Assembly (NCBI GenBank): GCA_017477245.1
Contig: JAFUWY010000010.1
Span: 1-42,371, forward strand
Source of the DNA: Bacteroidales bacterium
GTDB lineage: Bacteria > Bacteroidota > Bacteroidia > Bacteroidales > UBA932
Direction: 5' to 3'
Length of the DNA stretch: 42,371 bases
The translations under genes and the position numbers were made by a program. The notes under the pieces are model-generated. The model was not told the DNA's origin. It saw only the letters and a program-made list of their open reading frames with translations, and made no database searches. Positions 26,251 through 36,656 of the stretch are shown in pieces (position 1 is the first letter of the stretch; each line of letters opens with the position of its first letter).

Positions 26251-28161
26251 TTATGCGCGTTCGCAGACGAAGCGGAAGAAGGCGTCCACTTCTTTCTTCT
26301 CCTTGAAGCGGGCGATGAAAGCCAGGTCGCAGAGGTCGTCGGAGAGGGCGGCGGGGACGCGCTCGACCATGCGGAGCGCGGAGCCGTAGCGGGACAGGAC
26401 CTCGTCCAGGCTGTGCTTGTAGGCGAAGCAGTCGCGGCGGCCGGCATAGGCGCAGTAGTATTGCTCGCCCTGACCCTTGCGGGCTTCGTCGAAGACGACC
26501 ATGTCCGCCCAGATCTGATAGACATCCGTACTGTGGGCGAAGTCCATCATGTCGGGGGTGTAGCCTCCCGGCGGGCGCATGTTGACTTCCAGGCCCACGT
26601 AGTCCCCCTTCTTGCCGAGGCCCTCGCGGTCGCGGTCCAGCTGGAAGAACTCCAGGTGCACGAAGCGGCTCCGGATATCGAAGGCCTTGACGGTCCGGCG
26701 GCCGATGGCGGCGAGCTTCGCCGGGACGGTCTTGTTGGTCCAGTAGCAGGTCTCCAGGTTGTCGTGGACGATCTCCATGATCGGGGTCGGGAAGATCGTG
26801 TTGTTCTCGAAGATGGGCTCGCCCTTCGAGTCATAGATGGCGTCGTAACTCACCAGCAGGCCGGTGATGAATTCCTCGATCACGTACAGGCCGTAGTTGT
26901 CGGGGTGGGCGGCGAACCAGGCATTCAACTCCTTGTCGTCCAAGATCTTGGTGGTGCCGCTGGCGCCCATGCCGCTGTCCGGCTTGGCGATGACCGGGTA
27001 GCCGGTCTTCTTCACGAAGGCCTTGACCTTCGCCGGACCCTCCGAGCCCTTGACCTGCCGGGCCGTGGGGATGCCGCCGAGGGCATAGTATTTCTTCATC
27101 TCGGACTTGTTGCGGATGGAGGCGATCCGGTCGGTCTTCAGGCCGGTCGTCACGTTGAAGTCCGTGCGCAGGCGGGCGTCCTGCGCGAGCCAGTATTCGT
27201 TGTTGGATTCGATCCAGTCGATCTTGCCGTATTTGTGGGCGAACCACGCCACGGCGCGGTACACTTCGCCGTAGTCCTCCAGGTTGTTCACCTTGTAGTA
27301 GTCGGTCAGGGCGCCGCGCAGCTCGTCGCTGAGCTGCTCGTAGGGGGCATCGGCGATGCCCAGCACGTTCGCGCCGTTCGCGCGCAGGCCAGCGCAGAAG
27401 TGGCTGTAGGTCTGCGGGAAATGCGGGGAAATGAAAATAACGTTCATAAAGGTATACACTTCATTTTCGGCAGAGACCTGCCGCATTTGTCCATTGGAAA
27501 TCTCCCAGGCCAGGCCGTGCAGCTCTTCGCGGCCGTCCCGGCTGATGATATAGCCCCCGTCCGGGAAAGTATAGAAGGCGTGCCGCCAGCTCTCTGGGAA
27601 GATGATGTCCTCGAAAAGGCGCCGCCCGTCCACGAGCGCGTGGCGCACCTGGTCGTAGTGCGGCACCAGCTGGCGGGTGGTCAGCCCGAGGCCGGTCAGC
27701 CAGCGCCGGTACGAAGGATCCACGGCTTCGCCGGGCAGTTCCGGATGGGAGTAGACCAGGTCCGCACAGTTCATCGAGCCGGCGCTGCAGCCCATCACCA
27801 GGCCGTCGAAGCCCTTCAGGAGGGCCCGGAGGCCGATCTCATGCAGGAAACGGTTCTGCGTGGGGACATGCCCGCCGCAGAGCACGATCCAGTCGGCCCG
27901 CTGCACAAGGTGCGCGGCGATGCCGGCGTTGCGCCGGTCCAGCATGACGACGGCGGCGGGGGTGATCCCGGAATTGCGGATGCATTCCGACATCGAGTCC
28001 AGCACATAATCCGTGAACTTGCGGTCGTCCGGGGCCGCGCTGACCAGCAGCACGCGCGGCTGCGGGGGCAGAGCCTCCTGCACCGCGGCAAGCAATCCGT
28101 TGTCGGTGGTGATGTGGTCCTCCCCGTAACGGGTCGGACTTCCCGTGAGAATCAGCGTCAT
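26251..28161 (-). CDS. Peptidase S51-like / ATP-grasp ligase fusion
   Basis: 636 residues from the ATG at 28161. Residues 1-238: a peptidase E/cyanophycinase-like (S51) domain with LILTGSPTRYGED, WIVLCGGHVPTQN and the nucleophile elbow GLVMGCSAGSMNC. From residue 239 (MNVIFISPHFPQTYSHF) a complete ATP-grasp carboxylate-amine ligase: PVIAKPDSGMGASGTTKI, YVIEEFITG, RFVHLEFFQLDRD and GLEVNMRPPGGY. The ligase part resembles stand-alone Bacteroidota ATP-grasp proteins, and its first Met is intact, so this looks like a recent read-through fusion. It could join and later cleave an isopeptide or amino-acid conjugate; the substrate is unknown. -7 box TATCTTTG ends 8 bases before the ATG. Confidence 0.85.
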   Translation of the reverse strand: MTLILTGSPTRYGEDHITTDNGLLAAVQEALPPQPRVLLVSAAPDDRKFTDYVLDSMSECIRNSGITPAAVVMLDRRNAGIAAHLVQRADWIVLCGGHVPTQNRFLHEIGLRALLKGFDGLVMGCSAGSMNCADLVYSHPELPGEAVDPSYRRWLTGLGLTTRQLVPHYDQVRHALVDGRRLFEDIIFPESWRHAFYTFPDGGYIISRDGREELHGLAWEISNGQMRQVSAENEVYTFMNVIFISPHFPQTYSHFCAGLRANGANVLGIADAPYEQLSDELRGALTDYYKVNNLEDYGEVYRAVAWFAHKYGKIDWIESNNEYWLAQDARLRTDFNVTTGLKTDRIASIRNKSEMKKYYALGGIPTARQVKGSEGPAKVKAFVKKTGYPVIAKPDSGMGASGTTKILDDKELNAWFAAHPDNYGLYVIEEFITGLLVSYDAIYDSKGEPIFENNTIFPTPIMEIVHDNLETCYWTNKTVPAKLAAIGRRTVKAFDIRSRFVHLEFFQLDRDREGLGKKGDYVGLEVNMRPPGGYTPDMMDFAHSTDVYQIWADMVVFDEARKGQGEQYYCAYAGRRDCFAYKHSLDEVLSRYGSALRMVERVPAALSDDLCDLAFIARFKEKKEVDAFFRFVCERA

Positions 28162-28169
28162 CGCGGGTG

Positions 28170-28177
28170 CAAAGATA
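28170..28177 (-). promoter_or_regulatory. -7 box of S51/ATP-grasp gene
   Basis: TATCTTTG on the minus strand, 8 bases before the ATG at 28161; predicted leader only a few bases long. Confidence 0.6.
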
Positions 28178-28285
28178 CGAAATAAACCGTCACGGGGAAT
28201 GAAATAATCAGGAAAAGACCGGACCGGAACTTGCAAAAACCCCCGACTCTTCCTATTTTGTGGTCAATTTATAAACCGACTGATT

Positions 28286-29146
28286 ATGAAACACTTTTTT
28301 CTGCTTTCTACAGACCACCTGGTGGACCGCCTCTGGTTCCGGGATGACGAAGACTTCAGAGTCGCTATGAATTACGTCGCAATCGCTGCTTTTCTTTCCG
28401 GGATCTTGGTTCTTTCCTTTATCTTGATGTCCAATCACGTACACTTCGTGGTCAGCGGGAACCGGGAGAAGGTCCTGCTCTTTATCAACAAGTTCAAACA
28501 ACTCTATGCTGCACACTACCGGCGGAAATATGGCGTATGTGAACTCCTCCGCCGCAACGGTGTCGATTTCCGGGAGGTTCGGGATGATGATGAGTCCCTC
28601 GAGCGGGCTATCGCTTATGTGATGATGAACAGCGTGGCGGCGAATATCTGCCTGGAGCCTTCCGGCTATCCCTGGGGTAGCGGCAGCACCCTCTTCACCA
28701 ACCAAGCTGTTCCTGGCCAATCATTGGGGGAGCTCTCCCGAAGGGCCCAGATCCGTTTGTTGAAAAGTAACGTGGAACTCCCCGGCACATACAGGATTAC
28801 CCCGGAAGGGTACGTTTCCCCGTCTTCCTATATCCCTGTGCGGGGCGTCGAAGCCCTTTTCCGAACCCCGAAGCGTCTGGGTTTCTTCCTGCGGACTTCC
28901 TCCAAGGCGCGGCTTCGTTTGGAGGGGAAGGCTGTGCCGTCATTCCGTGACCAGATAATATCAGCGGCATGTACAGACCTTTGCAAATCATTTTTCAGGG
29001 CAGAAGGGATCCAGGACTTGTCGCAGGAGCAGAAAGCCGAGCTTCTCCGTCAGCTCGGCCACCGTTTCAGTGCGGATCTCAAACAGCTCTGCCGGGTGAC
29101 GGGTCTTCCCTATGAGGAGGCCGCAAAACTCTTGGATTCGTTTTGA
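28286..29146 (+). CDS. REP-associated tyrosine transposase (Y1, RAYT)
   Basis: 286 residues. IS200/Y1 transposase fold: opening HFFLLSTDHLVDRLWFRD, the metal-binding HUH motif SNHVHFVV (His51, His53), and the candidate catalytic tyrosine in RAIAYVMMNS (Tyr111). RAYTs are domesticated single-strand transposases that nick at REP hairpins; they are normally single copies without their own inverted repeats. Here a 16-bp-stem REP-like element begins 5 bases after the stop, and an arm-like half site (acccccgact, near 28240) lies upstream. The C-terminal ~120 residues are predicted helical, perhaps for DNA binding. The frame is intact, so it may be active. Confidence 0.85.
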   Translation: MKHFFLLSTDHLVDRLWFRDDEDFRVAMNYVAIAAFLSGILVLSFILMSNHVHFVVSGNREKVLLFINKFKQLYAAHYRRKYGVCELLRRNGVDFREVRDDDESLERAIAYVMMNSVAANICLEPSGYPWGSGSTLFTNQAVPGQSLGELSRRAQIRLLKSNVELPGTYRITPEGYVSPSSYIPVRGVEALFRTPKRLGFFLRTSSKARLRLEGKAVPSFRDQIISAACTDLCKSFFRAEGIQDLSQEQKAELLRQLGHRFSADLKQLCRVTGLPYEEAAKLLDSF

Positions 29147-29151
29147 TAAGT

Positions 29152-29238
29152 GCTGTTAGGGGTACTTGAATCGGACCCCGAACGGCATTATGATGCTTTT
29201 TTGCTGTCGGGGGTCCAAGCCCTGGACCCCCGACAGCA
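29152..29238 (+). repeat. Bipartite REP-like element, copy C, beside the RAYT gene
   Basis: Palindrome 1 (29152-) is degenerate (gctgttaggggt ... accccgaacggc). The 20-nt spacer is gcattatgatgcttttttgc. Palindrome 2 has perfect 16-bp arms, 29202-29217 (tgctgtcgggggtcca) and 29223-29238, loop agccc. Same length and order as copy B. From 29239 to 29380 I see no gene. Confidence 0.92.
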
Positions 29239-29380
29239 GGTCCCTCTCTCCGATGTTCGTTTCCGGGAATGTTGCGTCTTACCCGGACCGGAGGGATGGG
29301 CGCTTGCTCTCGCCGGAGCTCCTCGGCAGGATAGGTGCGTGAGACGCGGCGGAATATCCCGCAATCTCCCGATTTTTTGT

Positions 29381-29388
29381 TAACTTTG
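29381..29388 (+). promoter_or_regulatory. aspS promoter -7 box
   Basis: TAACTTTG, 27 bases before the aspS ATG, preceded by a T-run. Probably the main promoter of the following aspS-murB-murA-thrA-M20-dapB run. Confidence 0.6.
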
Positions 29389-29415
29389 TAGATTGGAACA
29401 AAAGATCCTCAAGAT

Positions 29416-31187
<1,772 letters not shown>

Positions 31188-31191
<4 letters not shown>

Positions 31192-32195
31192 GGATCCAAC
31201 TGAACTACGACCTGTCCGCGCAGAATACCTTCCGCATGAAGGTGTCCTGCGCGTGCTATGTCGAGTACGAGAATGTCAAGGAGCTCGAGGGGCTCAACTT
31301 CGACCGTCTCCCCAAGCCCCTGCTGCACATCGGGGAGGGGAGCAACCTCCTGTTCACGCAGGATTTCCCGGGCACGGTCCTGCACTCCAACATCGAATAC
31401 ATCAAGTACGTGGACGTGGGGCTGGACGAGGTGCCGGTGATGGTCGGCGCGGGCGTAGTCTGGGACCATTTCGTGGCGGAGACCTGCCGCCACGGCCTCT
31501 GGGGCGCCGAGAACCTCTCGCTCATCCCGGGCGAGGTCGGCGCCGCGGCCGTGCAGAACATCGGCGCCTACGGCGTGGAGGCGGGGGACCTCATCTCCGG
31601 CGTCGTGGCCTTCGACCTGCAGGAGCGCCGCAAGGTCAAGTTCACCCGGGAGGAGTGCCGCTACGGCTACCGCGACTCCCTCTTCAAGCAGCCGGAGAAC
31701 AAGGGCCGCTACGTGGTCACGAGCGTGCTCCTGCGCCTGAGCCGCAAGCCCAACCCCCGCGTGGAATACAAGGGCATCCGGGAGGCGCTGGGCGGCCGGG
31801 ACCCGCAGACGCCCCAGGAGGTGCGCGAAGCCGTGGTCCATATCCGGCGGCAGAAGTTGCCCGACCCCGAGGAGGTCGGCAGCGCCGGCAGTTTCTTCAA
31901 GAATCCGGTCGTGAGCCGCGCGGCGTTCGAGCGGATCTCCCCGGACGGCAGCGCCCCGCACTACGACCTGCCCGACGGCACGGTCAAGGTCCCGGCGGCC
32001 TGGCTGATCGACCAGTGCGGATTCAAGGGCGCGACGCAGGGCGGCGCCGCCGTCTGGGAGCGCCAGCCGCTCGTGCTCGTCAACGCCACCGGCGAGGCCA
32101 CGCCGCAGGACGTCCTCGCCCTCGAACAACGTATCACCAACGGGGTGCAGGAGCGCTTCGGCGTCACGCTGCACCCGGAAGTAGACCATATATGA
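31188..32195 (+). CDS. murB: UDP-N-acetylenolpyruvoylglucosamine reductase MurB
   Basis: 335 residues. The GTG at 31188 overlaps the aspS stop and gives the expected N-terminus ([14 protein letters not shown]); a later ATG at 31236 would cut the FAD-domain start. Reduces UDP-GlcNAc-enolpyruvate to UDP-MurNAc using NADPH and FAD. Motifs: [15 protein letters not shown] and [21 protein letters not shown] (FAD binding), YGYRDSLFK (Tyr-Arg), the catalytic Ser in [10 protein letters not shown], and the C-terminal Glu in HPEVDHI. Type I MurB as in E. coli. The stop overlaps the murA ATG. Confidence 0.96.
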
Positions 32196-33499
32196 GCAGT
32201 TTTGTCATCGAAGGCGGCCACCGCCTCAGCGGCGAGATCAAGCCCCAGGGCGCCAAGAACGAAGCCCTGGAGGTGATCAGCGCCGTCCTCCTCACCGCAG
32301 AGCCGGTCACGATCACCAACGTCCCGGAGATCCTGGACGTGCAGAACCTCATCGAGCTGCTGCGCGGCATGGGCGTCAGCGTGGAGCGCCGCGCCAAGGG
32401 CGAATACACCTTCACCGCCAACCATGTCAACGAGTTCTACATCCGCAGCGCCGACTTCGTGGCCCGCTGCGCGCGGCTCCGCGGCTCGGTGATGGTCGTG
32501 GGCCCGCTGCTGACCCGTTTCGGCAGCGCCTTCTTCCCCAAGCCGGGCGGCGACAAGATCGGCCGCCGGCGCGTGGACACCCACATCGAGGGCTTCATGC
32601 GCCTGGGCGCGAAATGCGCCTACGACACCGCCAAGCGGGCCTACAACCTCTCCTCCGGCCGCTCCATGAAGGGCTGCTACATGCTGCTGGACGAGGCCTC
32701 CGTCACGGGCACGGCCAACATCATCATGGCCGCGACCCTCGCCGAAGGCACCACCACCATCTACAACGCCGCCTGCGAGCCCTACATCCAGCAGCTCTGC
32801 AAGCTGCTCAAGGCCATGGGCGCGCAGATCGAGGGGGTCGGCTCCAACCTGCTCACCATCCACGGCGTGAAGGAACTCCACGGCGCGGAGCACCGGATCC
32901 TGCCCGACATGATCGAGGTCGGCTCCTTCATCGGCATGGCCGCGATCACGCAGAGCGAACTCACCATCAAGGACGTGTGCTGGGAGCAGCTGGGCATCAT
33001 CCCCGAGTGCTTCCGCCGCCTGGGCGTCAAGCTCGAGCAGCGCGGCGACGACATCTACATCCCCGCCCAGGCGAGCTACGAGATCGAGTCCTTCATCGAC
33101 GGCTCCATCATGACCCTCGCCGACGCTCCCTGGCCGGGCCTGACCCCGGACCTGCTGAGCGTGCTGCTCGTCGTGGCCACGCAGTGCAAGGGCAGCGTGC
33201 TGATCCACCAGAAGATGTTCGAGAGCCGCCTGTTCTTCGTGGACAAGCTGATCGACATGGGCGCGCAGATCATCCTCTGCGACCCGCACCGTGCCGTGGT
33301 GATCGGCCACGACCACAAGATCAGCCTCAAGGCGAACCGGATGACCTCGCCGGACATCCGCGCCGGCATCGCGATGCTCCTCGCGGCGATGTCCGCCAAG
33401 GGCACCTCCACCATTGACAACATCGAGCAGATCGACCGCGGCTACGAAGACATCGAGAGCCGCCTGACCGCGCTCGGAGCCCATATCGAAAGAATCTAG
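32192..33499 (+). CDS. murA: UDP-N-acetylglucosamine 1-carboxyvinyltransferase MurA
   Basis: 435 residues from the ATG that overlaps the murB stop (ATGA). First committed step of peptidoglycan synthesis: transfers enolpyruvate from PEP to UDP-GlcNAc. N-terminus FVIEGGHRLSGEIKPQGAKN is typical. The active-site position that is Cys115 in E. coli (GGCAIG) is Asp121 here (PGGDKIGRRRVD), the form I know from Bacteroides; Cys-to-Asp enzymes are active but insensitive to fosfomycin. Followed after 6 bases by thrA. Confidence 0.96.
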   Translation: MSSFVIEGGHRLSGEIKPQGAKNEALEVISAVLLTAEPVTITNVPEILDVQNLIELLRGMGVSVERRAKGEYTFTANHVNEFYIRSADFVARCARLRGSVMVVGPLLTRFGSAFFPKPGGDKIGRRRVDTHIEGFMRLGAKCAYDTAKRAYNLSSGRSMKGCYMLLDEASVTGTANIIMAATLAEGTTTIYNAACEPYIQQLCKLLKAMGAQIEGVGSNLLTIHGVKELHGAEHRILPDMIEVGSFIGMAAITQSELTIKDVCWEQLGIIPECFRRLGVKLEQRGDDIYIPAQASYEIESFIDGSIMTLADAPWPGLTPDLLSVLLVVATQCKGSVLIHQKMFESRLFFVDKLIDMGAQIILCDPHRAVVIGHDHKISLKANRMTSPDIRAGIAMLLAAMSAKGTSTIDNIEQIDRGYEDIESRLTALGAHIERI

Positions 33500-33505
33500 A
33501 AGCCC

Positions 33506-35674
33506 ATGCAGGTACTCAAGTTCGGAGGCAGTTCGGTGGCCGATGCCACCCGGATGTCGGGCGTGCTCGACATCGTGCTCGCCGCGGCGGCGAAGGACCG
33601 GGTCATCCTGGTCAGCTCCGCCATCAGCGGTTGTACGGATGCGCTGATCGCCATCGGCGCCGAGACCGACCCCGAGCGCAAGGCGCAGCAGGTCGAAGCG
33701 CTGCGCCGGCGTCACCACGCCATCGCGCAGCGGCTCTTCACCGGCGCCGAGCGCGCGGACATGCTCGCGGAGCTCGACGCGCTCTTCGCGGAACTCGCCG
33801 CGGCGGAGCCGGACGCCTGCGTGACCTTCGGCGAGCTCTTCTCCACCCGGATCCTGGCGCGCAAGGCCGCCTGCGAGGGCGTCGCCACGCAGTGGCTCGA
33901 CTCGCGGGAGCTGGTGCGCACCCTCGGCGGGATCGTCGCCGAAGGGCTGACCTACGCCAACATCCGCGCCGCGGTGCAGGCCGCGCCTGACGTGCGGCTG
34001 TTCGTGGCGCCGGGCTTCATCGCCTCCGACGGCGAGGGCCGCGCCACTACGCTCGGCCGCGGCGGCTCCGACTACAGCGCCGCGCTCTATGCGGCGGGCG
34101 CCGGCGCCGGATCGCTCGAGATCTGGACCGACGTGCCCGGCATGATGACGGCCAACCCCAAGGTCGTGCCTGCGGCCGTCACGATCCCCGACATCTCCTA
34201 CAAGGCGGCGCTGGCCCTGGCCGAGAACGGCGCCAAGGTCCTCTACGCCCCGACGGTGGGGCCGGCCATGGAGGCCGGCATCGCCTTCTCCATCCGCAAC
34301 ACCTTCGACCCCCGGCATCCCGGCACGCTCGTAAGCGGCCGTCCGGCCGTCAAGGCGGGCGACTGGATGGGCGTGACGAGCCGGACCCTGCCCGAACGGG
34401 GCGAGTCCGTGGTGTGCCTCGTCGGCGAGGCCGTCCCGTCGCGCGCCGGTGCGGCGAGCCGCATCCGCGCGGCCCTGTCCGAGGCCGGCATCCAGCCGTT
34501 GGGCGAGGTCACGGGCGAGGGCGACTGCTTCTTCATCCGGGTCCGCCCGACCGTGGAGCAGGCCGCTGTCGGCGCCATCCACCACGAGTTCTTCGAGCAC
34601 CGGGCCGTGACCGTGATCCCCGTCTTCATCGCCGGCTACGGCGCCGTGGGCCACGAGCTCGTGCGCCTCATCGGGCTGAGCGCCGACCGCATCGCCCGCC
34701 GGCGCGGCCGCAGCATCCGGATCGTCGGCTTGTCCGACAGCCGGCGGTTCGTCGTGGACCTGCGCGGCATCCGGCCGGAAGAGGCCGGGGAGCGTCTCTC
34801 GGGCGGCGAGAGCGCCGCGGACGGCGCCTTCATCGACGCCGTGCTGGCGACGGCCCCGCGCGGCGCCGTGTTCGTGGACTGCACCAACGACCATCACCTG
34901 CACGGCCGCTACACGGACCTGTTCCGGGGCGGACTCAGCATCGTCACCTCCAACCGCCGCTCGATCGCCCTGCCTTACGTGCAGTATGCCGCCCTCAAGG
35001 CCGAGGCCCGGCAGAACGGCGCATTCTTCCGCTACGACACCACGGTGGGCAACGCCCTCCCGATCCTCGAATCCATCGCCAGCGACGCCAACTGCTCCGA
35101 CGGGATCGAATCCATCGAGGCCGTGGTCTCCTGCACCCTCAACTACATCATCACCGGCTACGACGGCGCCCTGCGCGACTCGCTCGCGACGCTCCTTCGC
35201 CGCGCCCAGGACGAGGGCCTGACCGAGTCCGACCCGCGTACGGACCTGGGCGGCAAGGACGTGCTGCGCAAGCTGCTCATCCTGGCGCGCGAGGCCGGCG
35301 TGGCGCTCGAAGCCGACGACGTGGAGATCACGCCGATGCTCGGCCCCGAGTTCTTCGACTGCCCGCTGGACGAGTTCTACCGGCTCCTGGCCGGCTACGA
35401 GCCGCAGTTCGTGGCCCGCGAGGCGGAGCTGGACGCGGCCGGGCAGCGCCAGCGCTTCGTGGCGTCGCTGCGCCGCGACCCGGCGGCGCGCCACGGCTAC
35501 CGCGCCGAGATCAAGATGCAGCGCGTGGGGCCCGAGAGCCCCTTCTACTGGATCAGCGGCACGGAGAACGTGACCGTGGTCCGCAGCGAATACTCCGCCC
35601 CGCTCGTGATCAAGGGCGCAGGCGAAGGCGTGCGCCTGGCCGCGACCGGCATCATCAAAGACATCCTCATGTAG
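33506..35674 (+). CDS. thrA: Bifunctional aspartokinase / homoserine dehydrogenase
   Basis: 722 residues, about 90 shorter than usual (~810). Residues 1-~305 are aspartokinase (VLKFGGSSVAD, TLGRGGSDYSAALYA, WTDVPGMMTANPKV). Residues ~318-400 hold a single recognisable ACT domain (SVVCLVGEAV ... FFIRVRPTVEQAAVGAIHHEFF), whereas E. coli-type ThrA has two; the first is missing. Residues ~405-722 are homoserine dehydrogenase (VFIAGYGAVGHELVRLI, VDCTNDHH, ESDPRTDLGGKDVLRKLLIL). It supplies aspartyl phosphate for both lysine/DAP and threonine/methionine. One base separates it from the M20 peptidase. Loss of one ACT domain may weaken feedback by threonine; that is inference. Confidence 0.93.
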   Translation: MQVLKFGGSSVADATRMSGVLDIVLAAAAKDRVILVSSAISGCTDALIAIGAETDPERKAQQVEALRRRHHAIAQRLFTGAERADMLAELDALFAELAAAEPDACVTFGELFSTRILARKAACEGVATQWLDSRELVRTLGGIVAEGLTYANIRAAVQAAPDVRLFVAPGFIASDGEGRATTLGRGGSDYSAALYAAGAGAGSLEIWTDVPGMMTANPKVVPAAVTIPDISYKAALALAENGAKVLYAPTVGPAMEAGIAFSIRNTFDPRHPGTLVSGRPAVKAGDWMGVTSRTLPERGESVVCLVGEAVPSRAGAASRIRAALSEAGIQPLGEVTGEGDCFFIRVRPTVEQAAVGAIHHEFFEHRAVTVIPVFIAGYGAVGHELVRLIGLSADRIARRRGRSIRIVGLSDSRRFVVDLRGIRPEEAGERLSGGESAADGAFIDAVLATAPRGAVFVDCTNDHHLHGRYTDLFRGGLSIVTSNRRSIALPYVQYAALKAEARQNGAFFRYDTTVGNALPILESIASDANCSDGIESIEAVVSCTLNYIITGYDGALRDSLATLLRRAQDEGLTESDPRTDLGGKDVLRKLLILAREAGVALEADDVEITPMLGPEFFDCPLDEFYRLLAGYEPQFVAREAELDAAGQRQRFVASLRRDPAARHGYRAEIKMQRVGPESPFYWISGTENVTVVRSEYSAPLVIKGAGEGVRLAATGIIKDILM

Positions 35675-35675
35675 C

Positions 35676-36656
35676 ATGGAACTGTTCCGGGATATCCTTT
35701 CTTTCGACTCCACCTCCGGCCGCGAACGGCCGCTGGGGGAGTGGCTCGCTGCACACCTGGAGGCCCCGTCCGTGGAGACCTTCGAGGTCGGCGACGGGAC
35801 GCTCGACGTCCTGCTCAGGTGGGGCGACGAGCCCCGCGTGGTGTTCTGCTCGCACATGGACACCGTCCCGCCCTATATCCCCCCGACCTTCCTCGAAGAC
35901 CGGGTGACCGGGCGCGGGACGTGCGATGCCAAGGGGCAGTTCTACGCCATGTACCGCGCCTGCCAGCGCCTGGCCGCCGCGGGCCGCACGGGATTCGCGC
36001 TGCTCATCGTGAGCGGCGAGGAGACGGGCTCCTGGGGCGCCAAGGCCTTTGCGAAACTGCCTTTCCGCGCGCCGCTGCTGGTCGTGGGCGAGCCCACGGA
36101 CAACTGCATGGTGAGCGCCTCCAAGGGCACCAAACGGTTCGACCTGACCTTCACCGGCCGGCCCTTCCACTCCGGCTACCCGGAGCACGGGCTGAGCGCC
36201 GTGGAGCTGTTCGTCGACTTCATGGAGCGCCTGCGCGCCGCCGGTTTCCCGGACGACCCGGACCTGGGCCCCACGACCTGGAACGTCGGGCAGCTGCACA
36301 GCGACAACCCCCAGAACATCCTCAGCCCGTCTCTGACCTGCCGCCTCTACTTCCGCACCACCTTCGCCTCCGACGCGGCGGTGGTGGACTGGATGCGCGC
36401 GCAGGCCGGCGCCACCCTGTCCGTCCGCGAATTCGGCGGCGACGCCCCGGCGCGCTACCACACCCTGCCGGGATTCCCGGCGAAGCCGGTCTCCTTCGGC
36501 AGTGACGCCCCGCACCTGACGAACTTCGGGCAGAAGGTCATCTGCGGCCCGGGTTCCATCACGGTCGCCCACCGCGACGACGAGTTCCTCGCGTACGCCG
36601 ACCTCGAACAAGCCATTACCAATTACGTTAGTATTTTTGAGCATATTGCCTTATGA
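35676..36656 (+). CDS. M20 metallopeptidase, probable succinyl-DAP desuccinylase
   Basis: 326 residues. Metal-binding and catalytic M20 motifs: SHMDTVPPYIPP, GRGTCDAKGQ (bridging Asp), the general base SGEETGS, VGEPTD, and the C-terminal His in GSITVAHRDDEF. The M20A family includes DapE, ArgE and LysK, which remove succinyl or acetyl groups from amino acids. Position between thrA and dapB, with the succinylating DapD nearby, favours the DapE role; sequence alone does not exclude an ArgE-type enzyme. The lid domain is short (total length below the usual ~375). The stop overlaps the dapB ATG. Confidence 0.8.
   Translation: MELFRDILSFDSTSGRERPLGEWLAAHLEAPSVETFEVGDGTLDVLLRWGDEPRVVFCSHMDTVPPYIPPTFLEDRVTGRGTCDAKGQFYAMYRACQRLAAAGRTGFALLIVSGEETGSWGAKAFAKLPFRAPLLVVGEPTDNCMVSASKGTKRFDLTFTGRPFHSGYPEHGLSAVELFVDFMERLRAAGFPDDPDLGPTTWNVGQLHSDNPQNILSPSLTCRLYFRTTFASDAAVVDWMRAQAGATLSVREFGGDAPARYHTLPGFPAKPVSFGSDAPHLTNFGQKVICGPGSITVAHRDDEFLAYADLEQAITNYVSIFEHIAL

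Noticed and set aside
28286-29238. Complete insertion sequence of the IS200 type
   Set aside because: The transposase is RAYT-like, no accessory TnpB and no matching left-end element are seen; only a weak half-site lies upstream, so I call a RAYT gene plus REP-like repeats.
32552-32554. MurA inactivation by loss of the active-site Cys
   Set aside because: Asp at this position is a known functional variant and, as I recall, the usual state in Bacteroides; the rest of the enzyme is intact.
31961-35863. Very long antisense open frame (1300 codons) opposite murA and thrA
   Set aside because: Composition is dominated by Ala, His, Gly, Val, Asp and Arg with no recognisable domain; the opposite strand encodes well-known enzymes with proper motifs. 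It is a by-product of high GC at third codon positions.
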